DNA of 64,000 nucleotides from NCBI RefSeq assembly GCF_042945595.1, contig NZ_CP168493.1, positions 372,001-436,000 of the forward strand. Reading direction: 5' to 3'. The notes below the pieces were generated by a model that did no database searches, was not told the origin of the DNA, and was given only the letters and a program-made list of their open reading frames with translations. Both the position numbers and the translations under genes were made by a program. Shown piece by piece: positions 53,136 through 62,463 of this stretch. The first letter of the stretch is position 1. Each line of letters starts with the position of its first letter. Source of the stretch: Psychrobacillus sp042945595 (GTDB taxonomy: Bacteria > Bacillota > Bacilli > Bacillales_A > Planococcaceae).

Positions 53136-53281
53136 TTTATATACCCTCCGTATAAAATCTAATGAATAAGAGATTATTCTCTTACATAGAGTATATACGA
53201 TACAATGTTAAAATAGTTTCGTTTTATATTCGTCTTATATTGTATTTCAACTATTTATGGCTAAAATAAGTCTAAATATAT

Positions 53282-53422
53282 TTAGTGTAGAATATATTGT
53301 TCGATAGAAAGAGAACGTCGGTGAATTTCATTTTCTAGTAAGGTTATAAAGTCCGGAGAAAGGTTTAACTCGATAGCTGTAACATAAGATTCAATTAACA
53401 ATTCATCTGACATTTTACTCAT
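53282..53422 (-). CDS. sda: sporulation histidine-kinase inhibitor Sda
   Basis: The protein has 46 residues. MSDELLIESYVTAIELNL then DFITLLENEIHRRSLS matches Sda nearly residue for residue: a helical hairpin that binds the DHp domain of KinA (and KinB) and blocks autophosphorylation, so that sporulation does not start while DNA replication is impaired or newly initiated. TAGGAGGTGAATTACAG precedes the ATG. In B. subtilis sda transcription is controlled by DnaA; here a cluster of DnaA boxes lies immediately upstream, supporting the same control. Confidence 0.92.
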   Translation of the reverse strand: MSKMSDELLIESYVTAIELNLSPDFITLLENEIHRRSLSIEQYILH

Positions 53423-53543
53423 CTGTAATTCACCTCCTACTTTCCTGAACGAAACATTATTGTTTGAAGTTATAAAAATAAATTAATAGAATTATTAACT
53501 TACTCTAATCTATCAAATAGTTTCGTTTGGAACAACCGTTCTG

Positions 53544-53930
53544 TTATCCACAGGTAGTAGTGGATAACATGTGATTAACTTATTTATATGCTGAATAAAT
53601 GCATATAGGACAGTTGGGGTGATGTGCATAAAGTTATCCACAAGAGAAGAAAAATGAAAAAATTGTCGAAACATTTTTTTAAGAGATTTACTAATAAAGG
53701 AGTTTTCTTATGAATTAATAGAATCCTCTGTTGTCGAAAGAAGATTCTCGTTTCAAGTTGTACCTAAGTTGATTGGAGTTTTCGCTTTATTTTAACCATT
53801 ATTTCTCTACGTATTTTGAAGTGTTTTATTGTTATCCACAAAAAGTGGTGGGTAACCTGTTGATAACTTCGTTTTAAAGAGTGTAAATCTATTTAAAATG
53901 GCTTTTTTGTTGTGTGTAACTTTATCCACA
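53544..53930. promoter_or_regulatory. DnaA-box cluster upstream of sda
   Basis: Four perfect TTATCCACA boxes lie at 53544-53552, 53634-53642, 53832-53840 and 53922-53930. Near matches on the other strand are TTATCCACT (53559-53567) and TTATCAACA (53859-53867). The stretch from 53423 to 53970 has no gene. It resembles the DnaA-box clusters known outside oriC in B. subtilis, one of which controls sda. There is no dnaA or dnaN nearby, so it is not oriC. Confidence 0.85.
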
Positions 53931-53970
53931 GGTAGAAGATGCGAGAAATTTGTCGAAACTATTAGTCTTC

Positions 53971-54306
53971 TTATTTGTGGATATATACATTTGTACTAGT
54001 TGGAACGAAGGAAGAAAGCTCAAGAACATCATGGTTATACATTCGAATACAGCCGTGTGAAACATTCTTGCCTATAGATGCTGGGTTGTTGGTCCCGTGA
54101 ATCCCGTAATGTGGTTTGGAAAGACCCATCCATAAAACACCAAAAGGTCCATCAGGATTTAATTCCTTGTTAATGATGATATAATTCCCTGTCGGAGTTG
54201 GAGTTAATACTTTCCCAATTGCTATTGGATACGTTTTTAAAAGCACACTAGCATCATACAGTTTAAGTTGAAATGTATTTACCGAAATATCTATCCAATA
54301 GGTCAC
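53971..54306 (-). CDS. L,D-transpeptidase (YkuD domain only)
   Basis: The protein has 111 residues and consists of little more than the YkuD catalytic domain, with GIHGTNNPASIGKNVSHGCI holding the His and catalytic Cys and the following Arg-Met. It would cross-link peptidoglycan stems or act on spore cortex. There is no LysM domain and no signal peptide, unlike B. subtilis YkuD. GTG 54306 lies nine bases after GAGGAG; ATG 54315 abuts it. Confidence 0.85.
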   Translation of the reverse strand: MTYWIDISVNTFQLKLYDASVLLKTYPIAIGKVLTPTPTGNYIIINKELNPDGPFGVLWMGLSKPHYGIHGTNNPASIGKNVSHGCIRMYNHDVLELSSFVPTSTNVYIHK

Positions 54307-54478
54307 CGATAACATCTCCTCATAATAGTCATGACATATTTATATGAAAATACGGAGGTACTTGACTGTCGTTTTAGATGAAGCAAAAAATTTTGGTGAT
54401 AAAAAAAATGAATTTTTGTAGTATAGGACAATCAGGAGTATTCATATTATTTAACAAATGACTTAAGGGGTGTTGCTA

Positions 54479-54544
54479 ATGGCAAATAGGAAGTGCAAAC
54501 AATGTAAAAAAAGTGGTTATGGATCTTGTAAATGTGGTAAATAA
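54479..54544 (+). CDS. 21-residue cysteine-rich microprotein
   Basis: ATG 54479 follows TAAGGGGTGTTGCTA. The peptide has CKQC and CKC motifs, seven Lys or Arg and no hydrophobic stretch, so a single small zinc knuckle is plausible. A perfect terminator starts two bases after the stop. The ribosome site, ATG, short frame and terminator together argue for a real gene. Confidence 0.6.
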   Translation: MANRKCKQCKKSGYGSCKCGK

Positions 54545-54546
54545 AA

Positions 54547-54573
54547 AAACCGCCGTAATGGCGGTTTTTTTAT
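54547..54573 (+). terminator. Rho-independent terminator of the microprotein gene
   Basis: AAACCGCC pairs with GGCGGTTT, followed by TTTTT. Confidence 0.9.
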
Positions 54574-54577
54574 TGTT

Positions 54578-54630
54578 TATGTTACAGAGATGTTACTGGT
54601 GCCTGGCACCGGTAACATCTCTGTAACATA
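54578..54630. repeat. 53-bp near-perfect palindrome with GGTGCC core (REP-like)
   Basis: The outer arms TATGTTACAGAGATGTTAC and GTAACATCTCTGTAACATA pair fully. The core is GGTGCC-T-GGCACC with one T-G pair between arm and core. Palindromes with this core recur in Bacillus-group genomes and look like REP elements. It lies between two terminators of convergent genes. Confidence 0.7.
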
Positions 54631-54669
54631 ACGCTAGTAATGTTTTAGGAATAATTGATGGAGGGAATG

Positions 54670-54713
54670 AAAAAGAGTTGTCCGCTCGTCGAATGGGACG
54701 AGCGGACAACTCT
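54670..54713 (-). terminator. terminator of the hut operon
   Basis: AGAGTTGTCCGCTCGTC pairs perfectly with GACGAGCGGACAACTCT (17 bp); the minus strand continues into TTTTTC. Confidence 0.9.
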
Positions 54714-54716
54714 GTA

Positions 54717-56225
54717 TTATACGAGAATCTCTTTTTTGTGAGCAGTTTTTTCTTTTAAATACGTATTTAATTTCTCAATGTCTATACTAAAGATACGATC
54801 TTCTGTAATGGATGGAATAAATGCTCGCATTTCATGCCACTTCTCAGATAGTGCTGGTGACATTAGATCGATTCCTCGATATTCTACGCCTTGCATGGCA
54901 CAAAGTGCTTCAATTGCAATTACTCGACGTGCATTCTGGATAATTTGATTGGCATGTCTTGCTCCGATTGTCCCCATGCTCACATGATCCTCTTGATTTG
55001 CTGAAGAAGGTATCGAGTCAACAGATGCCGGATGTGCAAGTGTTTTATTTTCAGATACTAAACTAGCTGCTGCATATTGTAAAATCATTGCACCTGATTG
55101 TAATCCAGGCTGTGGGCTTAAAAAAGGCGGTAGACCTTCGTTTAAATGTGGATTCACTAATCGTTCGATTCTTCGCTCGGAAACGTTTGCTAGTTCGGCC
55201 ATACCGATTTTCAAGAAATCCATGGCAAAGGCAATTGGTTGACCATGGAAATTACCACCTGATATGACGAACTCACCATCTTCCACAATTAGTGGATTAT
55301 CGGTTGCAGCATTCATTTCAATTTCTAATTTTTCCTTTACGTACCCTAGTACTTGCCAGCTAGCCCCGTGAATTTGCGGAATACAGCGTAATGAATAAGC
55401 ATCCTGCACGCGTTTTTCCCCTTGTTTCGTAACGAGTTTACTTCCTTCAACCCAACCTAGAATACGTTTTGCGACTGCAACTTGCTCTGGATATCCTCGA
55501 GCTTCATGAATTGCAGGGTGAAATGCGTCCGTGATTCCGTGTAAAGCTTCCATGGTCATAGAAGCAATCCACTCGCTTTGGTAAGCAAGTGTTTCGGATT
55601 CTAACCAATTCACTATACCCTGAGCTGTCATAGCTTGTGTACCATTAATAAGAGCAAGACCCTCTTTTGCTTCTAGAACAATTGGCTTCAAGTTATGCTT
55701 TTTCCATACTTCTTGAGAAGAAATATGTTTTTCACCGTCCCATACAAGACCTTCACCAATAAGAACTAATGCTAAATGGGAAAGGGGGGCTAAATCACCG
55801 GAAGCTCCTAAAGATCCTTGCTGCGGGATCACTGGGTGAATTCGGTTATTAACCATGTACGCAAGTCTTTCGAGTACTTCAAGACGAATACCAGAAAATC
55901 CTTTTAACAATGCATTCAAACGCAGAACCACCATTGCACGTGACACGGTTTCTTCAAAAGGTTGACCGATTCCACATGCATGGGAACGAATAAGATGGAG
56001 TTGCAGTGCATGAACATCATCTTCCGCGATGCTCACATCACTAAACTTTCCAAATCCAGTATTAATGCCGTAAACTGTGCGGCGTTCTTTCACAATGTTT
56101 TCCACTACTTTGCGGCTTTTTTCCACTGCTTCTATTGCGCGGTCTTCTAGCATAATTGCTTCATTTTGATATAAAATGGCACGCATATCTTCCAACGTAA
56201 GCTCATGTCCTTTTAAACAAATCAT
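54717..56225 (-). CDS. hutH: histidine ammonia-lyase
   Basis: It converts L-histidine to trans-urocanate and ammonia, the first step of histidine use. The 502 residues contain the SLGASGDLAPLSH segment whose Ala-Ser-Gly forms the MIO electrophile, GINTGFGKFSDV near residue 53 and QEDHVSMGTIGARH near 400. The length is normal (about 508). It is the third gene of a hutU-hutI-hutH operon, 58 bp after hutI. The ribosome site before the ATG is weak. Confidence 0.97.
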   Translation of the reverse strand: MICLKGHELTLEDMRAILYQNEAIMLEDRAIEAVEKSRKVVENIVKERRTVYGINTGFGKFSDVSIAEDDVHALQLHLIRSHACGIGQPFEETVSRAMVVLRLNALLKGFSGIRLEVLERLAYMVNNRIHPVIPQQGSLGASGDLAPLSHLALVLIGEGLVWDGEKHISSQEVWKKHNLKPIVLEAKEGLALINGTQAMTAQGIVNWLESETLAYQSEWIASMTMEALHGITDAFHPAIHEARGYPEQVAVAKRILGWVEGSKLVTKQGEKRVQDAYSLRCIPQIHGASWQVLGYVKEKLEIEMNAATDNPLIVEDGEFVISGGNFHGQPIAFAMDFLKIGMAELANVSERRIERLVNPHLNEGLPPFLSPQPGLQSGAMILQYAAASLVSENKTLAHPASVDSIPSSANQEDHVSMGTIGARHANQIIQNARRVIAIEALCAMQGVEYRGIDLMSPALSEKWHEMRAFIPSITEDRIFSIDIEKLNTYLKEKTAHKKEILV

Positions 56226-56283
56226 GTATGTTCACATTCTTTCTCTGTAAAATTAATTAAATTTCCTTCTAATAACATTTATA

Positions 56284-57543
56284 TCAGCCGACAACTTGCA
56301 CACCTTTTTTCCAAACGTATTTCACATGGTTGACGCCAAATAAATATTGAAGTTCTTGATAATTGTTTACGTTCCACAAAATAACATCCGCTTGCTTACC
56401 AACTTCTAAAGAACCAACTTTATCTTCCATTTGAATCGCACATGCCGCATTATAAGTGGCAGCACATAAACTTTCTGCAGGTGTTAAACGCATGGATATA
56501 CATGCTAAATTCATTACAAGAGGCATCGAAGTCGTAGGAGATGAACCAGGATTGCAATCCGTAGAAATAGCGACGGGAACACCTGCATCAATCATCGCAC
56601 GACCTTTGGCAGCAGTCTCTCTTAAATACAGTGCTGTTGCCGGCAATAAACAAGCTATAACACCTTGTTCAGCCATCGCTTTTATTCCCACATCCGATGC
56701 TTTCAACAAATGTTCTGCAGAAATAGCGCCTACTTTTGCCGCAAGTTCTGCACCTTGGTATGGTTCAATTTCATCCGCATGTATCTTCGGAGTAAGTCCA
56801 TGCAATTTTCCTGCTTCTAAAATGCGTTCGGATTGTTCAGGAGTGAAAACACCAACTTCGCAAAAAACATCATTAAACAGTGCAAGTTTTTCACTAGCAA
56901 CGATTGGAAGCATTTCGTTAATAATCAAATCAACGTATTCATCCTCACGACCTTTATATTCTGTTGGAACAGCGTGAGCACCCATAAACGTAGGAACAAT
57001 ATCGATTGGATGTTCGGCTTGTAAACGTTTCATCACACGAAGTTGTTTCAACTCTGTTTCGAGATCAAGTCCGTATCCGCTTTTGCCCTCGACAGTCGTT
57101 ACACCATGTGCTAAAAAGGAATTTAATCGTTTTGTAGTTTGCTCAACGAGTTCATCTTCTGTTGCCTCGCGTGTCATTCGGGTCGTCGCGTGAATTCCAC
57201 CACCGGCATTCATGATATCCATATATGTCGCGCCTTCTAAACGCATTTCAAATTCTCGCTCGCGACTTCCGCCAAAAGCTAGATGGGTATGTGGATCCAC
57301 AAGCCCAGGTGTCACGAGATGACCTGAAGCATCTACTATTTCCGCTTCTTCTATCCGATCTGCATAGTTCGTTTGAAGTTCATTTGTCGTTCCAATGGCT
57401 TGGATGATGCCATTCTCAATCCATATACTGCCATCTTTAATAATTGCTAATTCGCTCATGGCTTCCTTTACTCGAGGACCAGGAGATTCATGTGCCAGTG
57501 TGACAAGTTGAGATGCATGCATAATCCAAATAGGTTTTACCAT
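56284..57543 (-). CDS. hutI: imidazolonepropionase
   Basis: It hydrolyses 4-imidazolone-5-propionate to formiminoglutamate, the third step. The amidohydrolase motifs are present: metal-binding LVDPHTHLAFGGSREREFEM, KSGYGLD, KIHADEIEP (His) and ISTDCNPGSSPTTSM (Asp). The length of 419 residues is typical. GAGGAGCA precedes the ATG, six bases after the hutU stop, so it is tightly coupled to hutU. Confidence 0.97.
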   Translation of the reverse strand: MVKPIWIMHASQLVTLAHESPGPRVKEAMSELAIIKDGSIWIENGIIQAIGTTNELQTNYADRIEEAEIVDASGHLVTPGLVDPHTHLAFGGSREREFEMRLEGATYMDIMNAGGGIHATTRMTREATEDELVEQTTKRLNSFLAHGVTTVEGKSGYGLDLETELKQLRVMKRLQAEHPIDIVPTFMGAHAVPTEYKGREDEYVDLIINEMLPIVASEKLALFNDVFCEVGVFTPEQSERILEAGKLHGLTPKIHADEIEPYQGAELAAKVGAISAEHLLKASDVGIKAMAEQGVIACLLPATALYLRETAAKGRAMIDAGVPVAISTDCNPGSSPTTSMPLVMNLACISMRLTPAESLCAATYNAACAIQMEDKVGSLEVGKQADVILWNVNNYQELQYLFGVNHVKYVWKKGVQVVG

Positions 57544-57549
57544 TGCTCC

Positions 57550-59217
57550 TCAGTCCTCCTGTTTCATCATTGGAATGTGGATGCCTTTGTCACGCGCTGT
57601 TTTTTCTGCGAGTTCATAACCAGCATCGAAATGGCGCACAACCCCCATTCCTGGGTCAGATGTAAGCACGCGTTCTAATCTTGCTTCCGCTTCCTTCGTC
57701 CCATCTGCTACGATTACCATTCCGGCGTGGATGGAATAGCCCATTCCAACACCACCACCATGATGAACAGAAACCCATGTTGCACCACCAACAGCGTTAA
57801 TCATGGCATTTAAAATTGGCCAATCTGCAACAGCATCGGAACCATCTTTCATGGCTTCCGTTTCACGATTTGGGGAAGCCACAGATCCGGAATCGAGATG
57901 ATCACGACCAATTACGATTGGGGCACTTAATTCACCAGAAGCTACCATATCATTAATGATTTTTCCAAAACGTGCACGTTCGCCATACCCAAGCCAACAA
58001 ATACGAGAAGGAAGACCTTGGAATTGAATTTTTTCACGCGCCATTTTAATCCAGTTGCATAAATGTGTGTTATAGCTAAACTCTCGTAAAATGACTTCGT
58101 CTGTTTTGTAAATATCTTCTGGATCACCCGATAATGCTACCCAGCGGAAAGGTCCTTTTCCTTCACAGAACTGAGGACGGATATAAGCTGGAACGAAACC
58201 AGGGAAGTCGAAAGCACGTTCAAATCCTTCATCTTTGGCTACTTGACGAATATTATTTCCGTAGTCAAATGTCACGGCTCCTTTATCCATCATGTCAACC
58301 ATTGCGCGAACATGCTGTGCCATCGAAGATTTTGAGCATTTTACATATTCTTTTGGATCGCTGTTTCGTAGAATAGCTGCTTCTTCTAATGACATAAGAG
58401 AAGGAACGTAGCCGTTTAATGGATCGTGTGCGGATGTTTGATCCGTTAATACATCTGGGATAAAACCACGAGCGATCATTTCGGGAAGAATATCAGAAGC
58501 ATTACCAACAAGACCAATGGATAAAGCCTTACCATCTTGTTTTGCTTCCTCTGCTATTCGGATCGCTTCATCTAATGAATGCGTTTTAACATCTGTGTAA
58601 CGTGTTTCGATTCGGCGATCAATACGTGTCTCATCGACATCGATACCAATGCATACACCGCCGTTCATTGTCACTGCAAGTGGTTGAGCAGCCCCCATAC
58701 CTCCAAGACCTGCTGTAAGTGTAATGGTGTGCTTCAAAGTTCCGTTGAAATGCTGCTTTGCTAACTCAGCAAACGTCTCATATGTACCTTGCACAATTCC
58801 TTGTGAGCCAATATAAATCCAGCTACCAGCAGTCATTTGCCCATACATCATTAACCCTTTTTTGTCGAGTTCATGAAAGTGTTCCCATGTAGCGTAGGCA
58901 GGCACTAAGTTAGAGTTCGCAATAAGCACGCGAGGAGCATCCGCATGCGATTTAAATACAGCAACCGGCTTTCCGGATTGCACTAGTAATGTCTCATCGT
59001 TTTCTAATTCTTTCAAAGAGCGAACAATTGCATCAAACGCATCCCAATTTCTTGCTGCTTTCCCGATACCTCCGTACACAACTAATTCATCTGGATGCTC
59101 TGCAACTTCTGCGTCCAAGTTGTTCATTAACATTCTAAGTGCCGCTTCTTGAAGCCAACCCTTTGTATTCAATTCTGTTCCTCGATATCGAATAACTTTC
59201 TCACTTGCTTTTCCCAT
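57550..59217 (-). CDS. hutU: urocanate hydratase
   Basis: It adds water to urocanate giving imidazolonepropionate, the second step, using NAD+ as electrophile. The 555 residues contain GGLGGMGAAQPLAVTMNGGV (NAD-binding glycines), DQTSAHDPLNGYVP and WVSVHHGGGVGMGYSIHAGM. The length is typical. GAAGGAGGGATTTAC precedes the ATG. It is the first gene of the operon here; HutP, HutM and HutG are not adjacent. Confidence 0.97.
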   Translation of the reverse strand: MGKASEKVIRYRGTELNTKGWLQEAALRMLMNNLDAEVAEHPDELVVYGGIGKAARNWDAFDAIVRSLKELENDETLLVQSGKPVAVFKSHADAPRVLIANSNLVPAYATWEHFHELDKKGLMMYGQMTAGSWIYIGSQGIVQGTYETFAELAKQHFNGTLKHTITLTAGLGGMGAAQPLAVTMNGGVCIGIDVDETRIDRRIETRYTDVKTHSLDEAIRIAEEAKQDGKALSIGLVGNASDILPEMIARGFIPDVLTDQTSAHDPLNGYVPSLMSLEEAAILRNSDPKEYVKCSKSSMAQHVRAMVDMMDKGAVTFDYGNNIRQVAKDEGFERAFDFPGFVPAYIRPQFCEGKGPFRWVALSGDPEDIYKTDEVILREFSYNTHLCNWIKMAREKIQFQGLPSRICWLGYGERARFGKIINDMVASGELSAPIVIGRDHLDSGSVASPNRETEAMKDGSDAVADWPILNAMINAVGGATWVSVHHGGGVGMGYSIHAGMVIVADGTKEAEARLERVLTSDPGMGVVRHFDAGYELAEKTARDKGIHIPMMKQED

Positions 59218-59303
59218 GTAAATCCCTCCTTCAATATGCTTCTATTCTATCGGAATTTTATAATTATTTAAGTGTTTTTGAGAAAAAAGTAAAAATTTCT
59301 CAT

Positions 59304-59329
59304 ATGCTAATTAAGTACTTCATTAGCAT
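59304..59329. promoter_or_regulatory. 26-bp palindrome in the hut upstream region
   Basis: ATGCTAAT-T-AAGTACTT-C-ATTAGCAT is symmetric apart from one T/C pair. It lies 87 bp upstream of hutU and about 90 bp upstream of the divergent lipoprotein gene. It is probably an operator for one or both. A CodY-like sequence AATTTTCAGTTATTT (three mismatches to the consensus) lies at 59349-59363. Confidence 0.5.
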
Positions 59330-59420
59330 AGTAGAGTATTAGAAAATGAATTTTCAGTTATTTTTGTAACTCTTTTCTCGTTTAATCGTCTATTTATTCA
59401 AAGACAGGGGGCAATTGGAA

Positions 59421-60314
59421 ATGAAGAAAACAATTTTCTATTTACTTCTTTTCAGTATATTAGGTCTAGTTACAGCTTGTAGTGAGAATAAAGATAGTGC
59501 AGGGGAGAATAAAACAGAGGAATCAAATGACTTAGCAAACTACTCTAGTGAAATGAAAAATAGTACGGCAGAAGTAATGGATAAGGCAAGTGTAGAAGCT
59601 CCTTCTGAAGCGACTACTGAGCGAATGATTATTCACAAAGCAATTATAACTACAAATGTGAAAGAACTGGCTAAAGCGCAATACAATATCGAACAGAAAG
59701 TAAAGAAATATGGCGGCTATATTGTGGAGTCTAATGTGTATCAGGTAGATGATCAGACGAGTAGTGGGAATATGATTGTCCGAATTCCAGAAAAGCATTT
59801 TGACACATTTTTATCAGATGCAGAAGAAGTAGCATCCAAAGTGCTAGAACGTAATGTAACCGGGCAAGACGTCACAGAGCAATATGTAGATTTAACGTCT
59901 CGTATCAAATCGAAACGAGTAGTAGAGGAACGTTTACTGGAGTTTATGAAAAATGCTGAAAAAACCGAAGATCTATTAAAAATTTCTTCTGATCTAGCAA
60001 CCGTGCAAGAAGAAATAGAAGTGATAGTTGGAAAGATAAAGTACCTTGAAAACCAAACTTCCTTTTCCACTGTAGAACTGACGATGTATGAAAATCGCGT
60101 AATAATACCTGAGATAGACAATAAAGATTTAAATACATGGGACAAAACAAAAAAACAATTCGTGACAAGTACTAATGCACTTTTGGTTGCGGGTTCTGGA
60201 GGAATTGTGTTTCTTATCGGGAATTTACCGGTATTTCTCATTTTAGCTTTAATCGCGTTTGGAGTGTATTGGTTACTTAAAAGAAGAAGCCGTCTTGCAA
60301 ATGAAAAGGAGTAA
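59421..60314 (+). CDS. DUF4349 lipoprotein
   Basis: The protein has 297 residues. A lipoprotein signal (FYLLLFSILGLVTAC) is followed by an acidic linker, the DUF4349 domain (near 70-250, with YGGYIVESNVYQVDD, MIVRIPEKHFDTFL, VTGQDVTEQYVDLTSRIKSK and a coiled coil), and a C-terminal membrane helix (FLILALIAFGVYWLL) with a basic tail. It is anchored at both ends in the membrane. The function is unknown. ATG 59421 is chosen over TTG 59415 because of spacing to GGGGG. It is divergent from hut. Confidence 0.85.
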   Translation: MKKTIFYLLLFSILGLVTACSENKDSAGENKTEESNDLANYSSEMKNSTAEVMDKASVEAPSEATTERMIIHKAIITTNVKELAKAQYNIEQKVKKYGGYIVESNVYQVDDQTSSGNMIVRIPEKHFDTFLSDAEEVASKVLERNVTGQDVTEQYVDLTSRIKSKRVVEERLLEFMKNAEKTEDLLKISSDLATVQEEIEVIVGKIKYLENQTSFSTVELTMYENRVIIPEIDNKDLNTWDKTKKQFVTSTNALLVAGSGGIVFLIGNLPVFLILALIAFGVYWLLKRRSRLANEKE

Positions 60315-60465
60315 TATTTTACATTAAATGTAACACTGATGCGGATTTCGTATCCTACCGGAAATAAATACTCCTGAACTGTACATGATTCCTAAAGATA
60401 ATTGGTATCATAAATTCTCTCCTTTCATACTATGTATAAACAACGCCCCTGAATGGAGGGAAAAG

Positions 60466-62361
60466 ATGGATATTTTGAACAAGGTCAAGAGCTACCGTGA
60501 AGAAGAGAATAAACTGAAATGGGAAGGCACGTTCGAGGAGTATTTAGACATTGTGAAGGATAGACCTGAAGTTGCCCAAACGGCACATTCGCGTGTTTAT
60601 AATATGATTAATAGTTCAGGATTAACGGAAAGAGATGGGCTGAAAATGTACCATTTCTTCGGAAAAGAAATATTTGGACTGGAAATGGCGATCGAACGAC
60701 TTGTGCAAGAATATTTTCATCCTGCTGCCAAAAGACTAGACGTTCGGAAGCGAATTCTTTTACTAATGGGACCGGTAAGTGGAGGGAAATCCTCTATTGT
60801 GACGTTGTTAAAACGAGGTCTTGAGCAATATTCGCGGACAGATGAAGGAGCAGTTTATGCTATCAAAGGTTGCCCAATGCACGAAGATCCTTTGCACTTA
60901 ATCCCTCAACATTTGCGTGAAGATTTTACGGAAGAATATGGAATTCGAATTGAAGGTAGTTTATCTCCACTCAATTCGATGAGGCTTGAAAAGGAATATG
61001 AAGATCGAATAGAACATGTAATGATAGAGCGTATCTTTTTTTCAGAAGACAAACGAGTTGGAATCGGCACTTTCACACCGTCTGATCCTAAGTCACAAGA
61101 TATTGCTGATTTAACAGGCAGCATCGATTTTTCCACGATTGCTGAATTTGGTTCGGAATCGGATCCACGTGCATACCGTTTTGATGGTGAATTAAATAAA
61201 GCAAATCGTGGGATCATGGAATTTCAGGAAATGCTTAAATTAGATGAGAAATTTCTTTGGCATTTATTATCCCTGACACAGGAGGGAAATTTTAAAGCAG
61301 GTAGATTTGCTTTAATTAGTGCGGACGAATTGATCGTAGCACATACGAACGAAACAGAGTACCGATCCTTTATTTCCAATAAAAAGAACGAAGCATTACA
61401 CTCGCGAATTATTGTTATGCCAATTCCTTACAACCTAAAAGTGAGTCAAGAAGAGCGAATATATGAAAAAATGATTAAGGAAAGTGATATGACGCATGTT
61501 CATATTGCACCGCATGCACTAAGAGCTGCTGCTATCTTCTCCATTTTGACAAGGCTAGAAATACCGAAAAAACAAGGCATCGATGTTGTGAAGAAAATGC
61601 GGTTATATGATGGTGAAAGTGTAGAAGGTTTTAACGAAATTGACGTGGAAGAATTGAAAAAGGAATCCCAAAACGAAGGAATGAATGGAATTGATCCTCG
61701 TTATGTCATCAATCGGATTTCTTCCGCTATCATTCGTAAGGAAGTACCAGCCATTAACGCATTGGACGTTTTACGCGCACTGAAAGAAGGGCTTGACCAA
61801 CACGCATCTATTTCGCAAGAAGACCGCGAAAAATATATGAATTATATTGCCATTGCTCGAAAAGAATACGATGAAATAGCGAAAAAAGAAGTTCAAAAAG
61901 CTTTTGTCTATTCCTATGAAGAGTCTGCAATATCATTAATGAATAACTACTTGGATAATGTAGAGGCATATTGCAATAAAAACAAAATGCGAGACCCACT
62001 TACTGGGGAAGAAATGAATCCAGATGAAAAACTGATGCGCTCTATTGAAGAACAAATAGGTATATCCGAAAATGCTAAGAAAGCATTTCGAGAGGAAATC
62101 CTTATTCGTCTTTCAGCCTACGCTAGAAAAGGAAAGCGATTTGAATATAATTCGCATGAGCGATTACGTGAAGCGATACAAAAGAAGCTTTTCTCGGATT
62201 TAAAGGATGTCGTGAAAATTACAACTTCTTCCAAAACGCCGGATGAAGCACATCTTAAAAAGGTGAATGAGGTAGTTGCTCGATTAATAGATGAACATGG
62301 ATATAACTCTACTTCCGCAAATGAATTGCTGCGTTATGTTGGAAGTCTTTTGAATAGATAA
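60466..62361 (+). CDS. prkA: PrkA serine protein kinase / AAA+ ATPase
   Basis: The 631 residues equal the length of B. subtilis PrkA. The N-terminal AAA+ region carries Walker A GPVSGGKSS near residue 105 and the C-terminal kinase-like region includes the KKEVQKAFVYSYEESA block. In B. subtilis it is a sporulation protein reported as a protein kinase or protease; in enterobacteria the homologue YeaG answers to nitrogen starvation. ATG 60466 follows TGGAGGGAAAAG. Together with yhbH and spoVR downstream it forms the classic conserved trio. A strong terminator separates it from yhbH. Confidence 0.95.
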   Translation: MDILNKVKSYREEENKLKWEGTFEEYLDIVKDRPEVAQTAHSRVYNMINSSGLTERDGLKMYHFFGKEIFGLEMAIERLVQEYFHPAAKRLDVRKRILLLMGPVSGGKSSIVTLLKRGLEQYSRTDEGAVYAIKGCPMHEDPLHLIPQHLREDFTEEYGIRIEGSLSPLNSMRLEKEYEDRIEHVMIERIFFSEDKRVGIGTFTPSDPKSQDIADLTGSIDFSTIAEFGSESDPRAYRFDGELNKANRGIMEFQEMLKLDEKFLWHLLSLTQEGNFKAGRFALISADELIVAHTNETEYRSFISNKKNEALHSRIIVMPIPYNLKVSQEERIYEKMIKESDMTHVHIAPHALRAAAIFSILTRLEIPKKQGIDVVKKMRLYDGESVEGFNEIDVEELKKESQNEGMNGIDPRYVINRISSAIIRKEVPAINALDVLRALKEGLDQHASISQEDREKYMNYIAIARKEYDEIAKKEVQKAFVYSYEESAISLMNNYLDNVEAYCNKNKMRDPLTGEEMNPDEKLMRSIEEQIGISENAKKAFREEILIRLSAYARKGKRFEYNSHERLREAIQKKLFSDLKDVVKITTSSKTPDEAHLKKVNEVVARLIDEHGYNSTSANELLRYVGSLLNR

Positions 62362-62368
62362 GTATTAA

Positions 62369-62406
62369 AACAAGACTAATTATTTTTAATTAGTCTTGTT
62401 TTTTTA
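62369..62406 (+). terminator. Rho-independent terminator of prkA
   Basis: AACAAGACTAATTA pairs with TAATTAGTCTTGTT, followed by seven T. Confidence 0.9.
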
Positions 62407-62463
62407 TATACATTGGCAATAACTTTGTTATCTCGGCATATGATAAAAAATAGGCAGGTGTCG

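Noticed and set aside
53544..53930. Chromosomal replication origin (oriC)
   Set aside because: DnaA boxes are present, but dnaA, dnaN, rpmH and the usual AT-rich unwinding element are not. The site is better explained as the DnaA-box cluster controlling sda.
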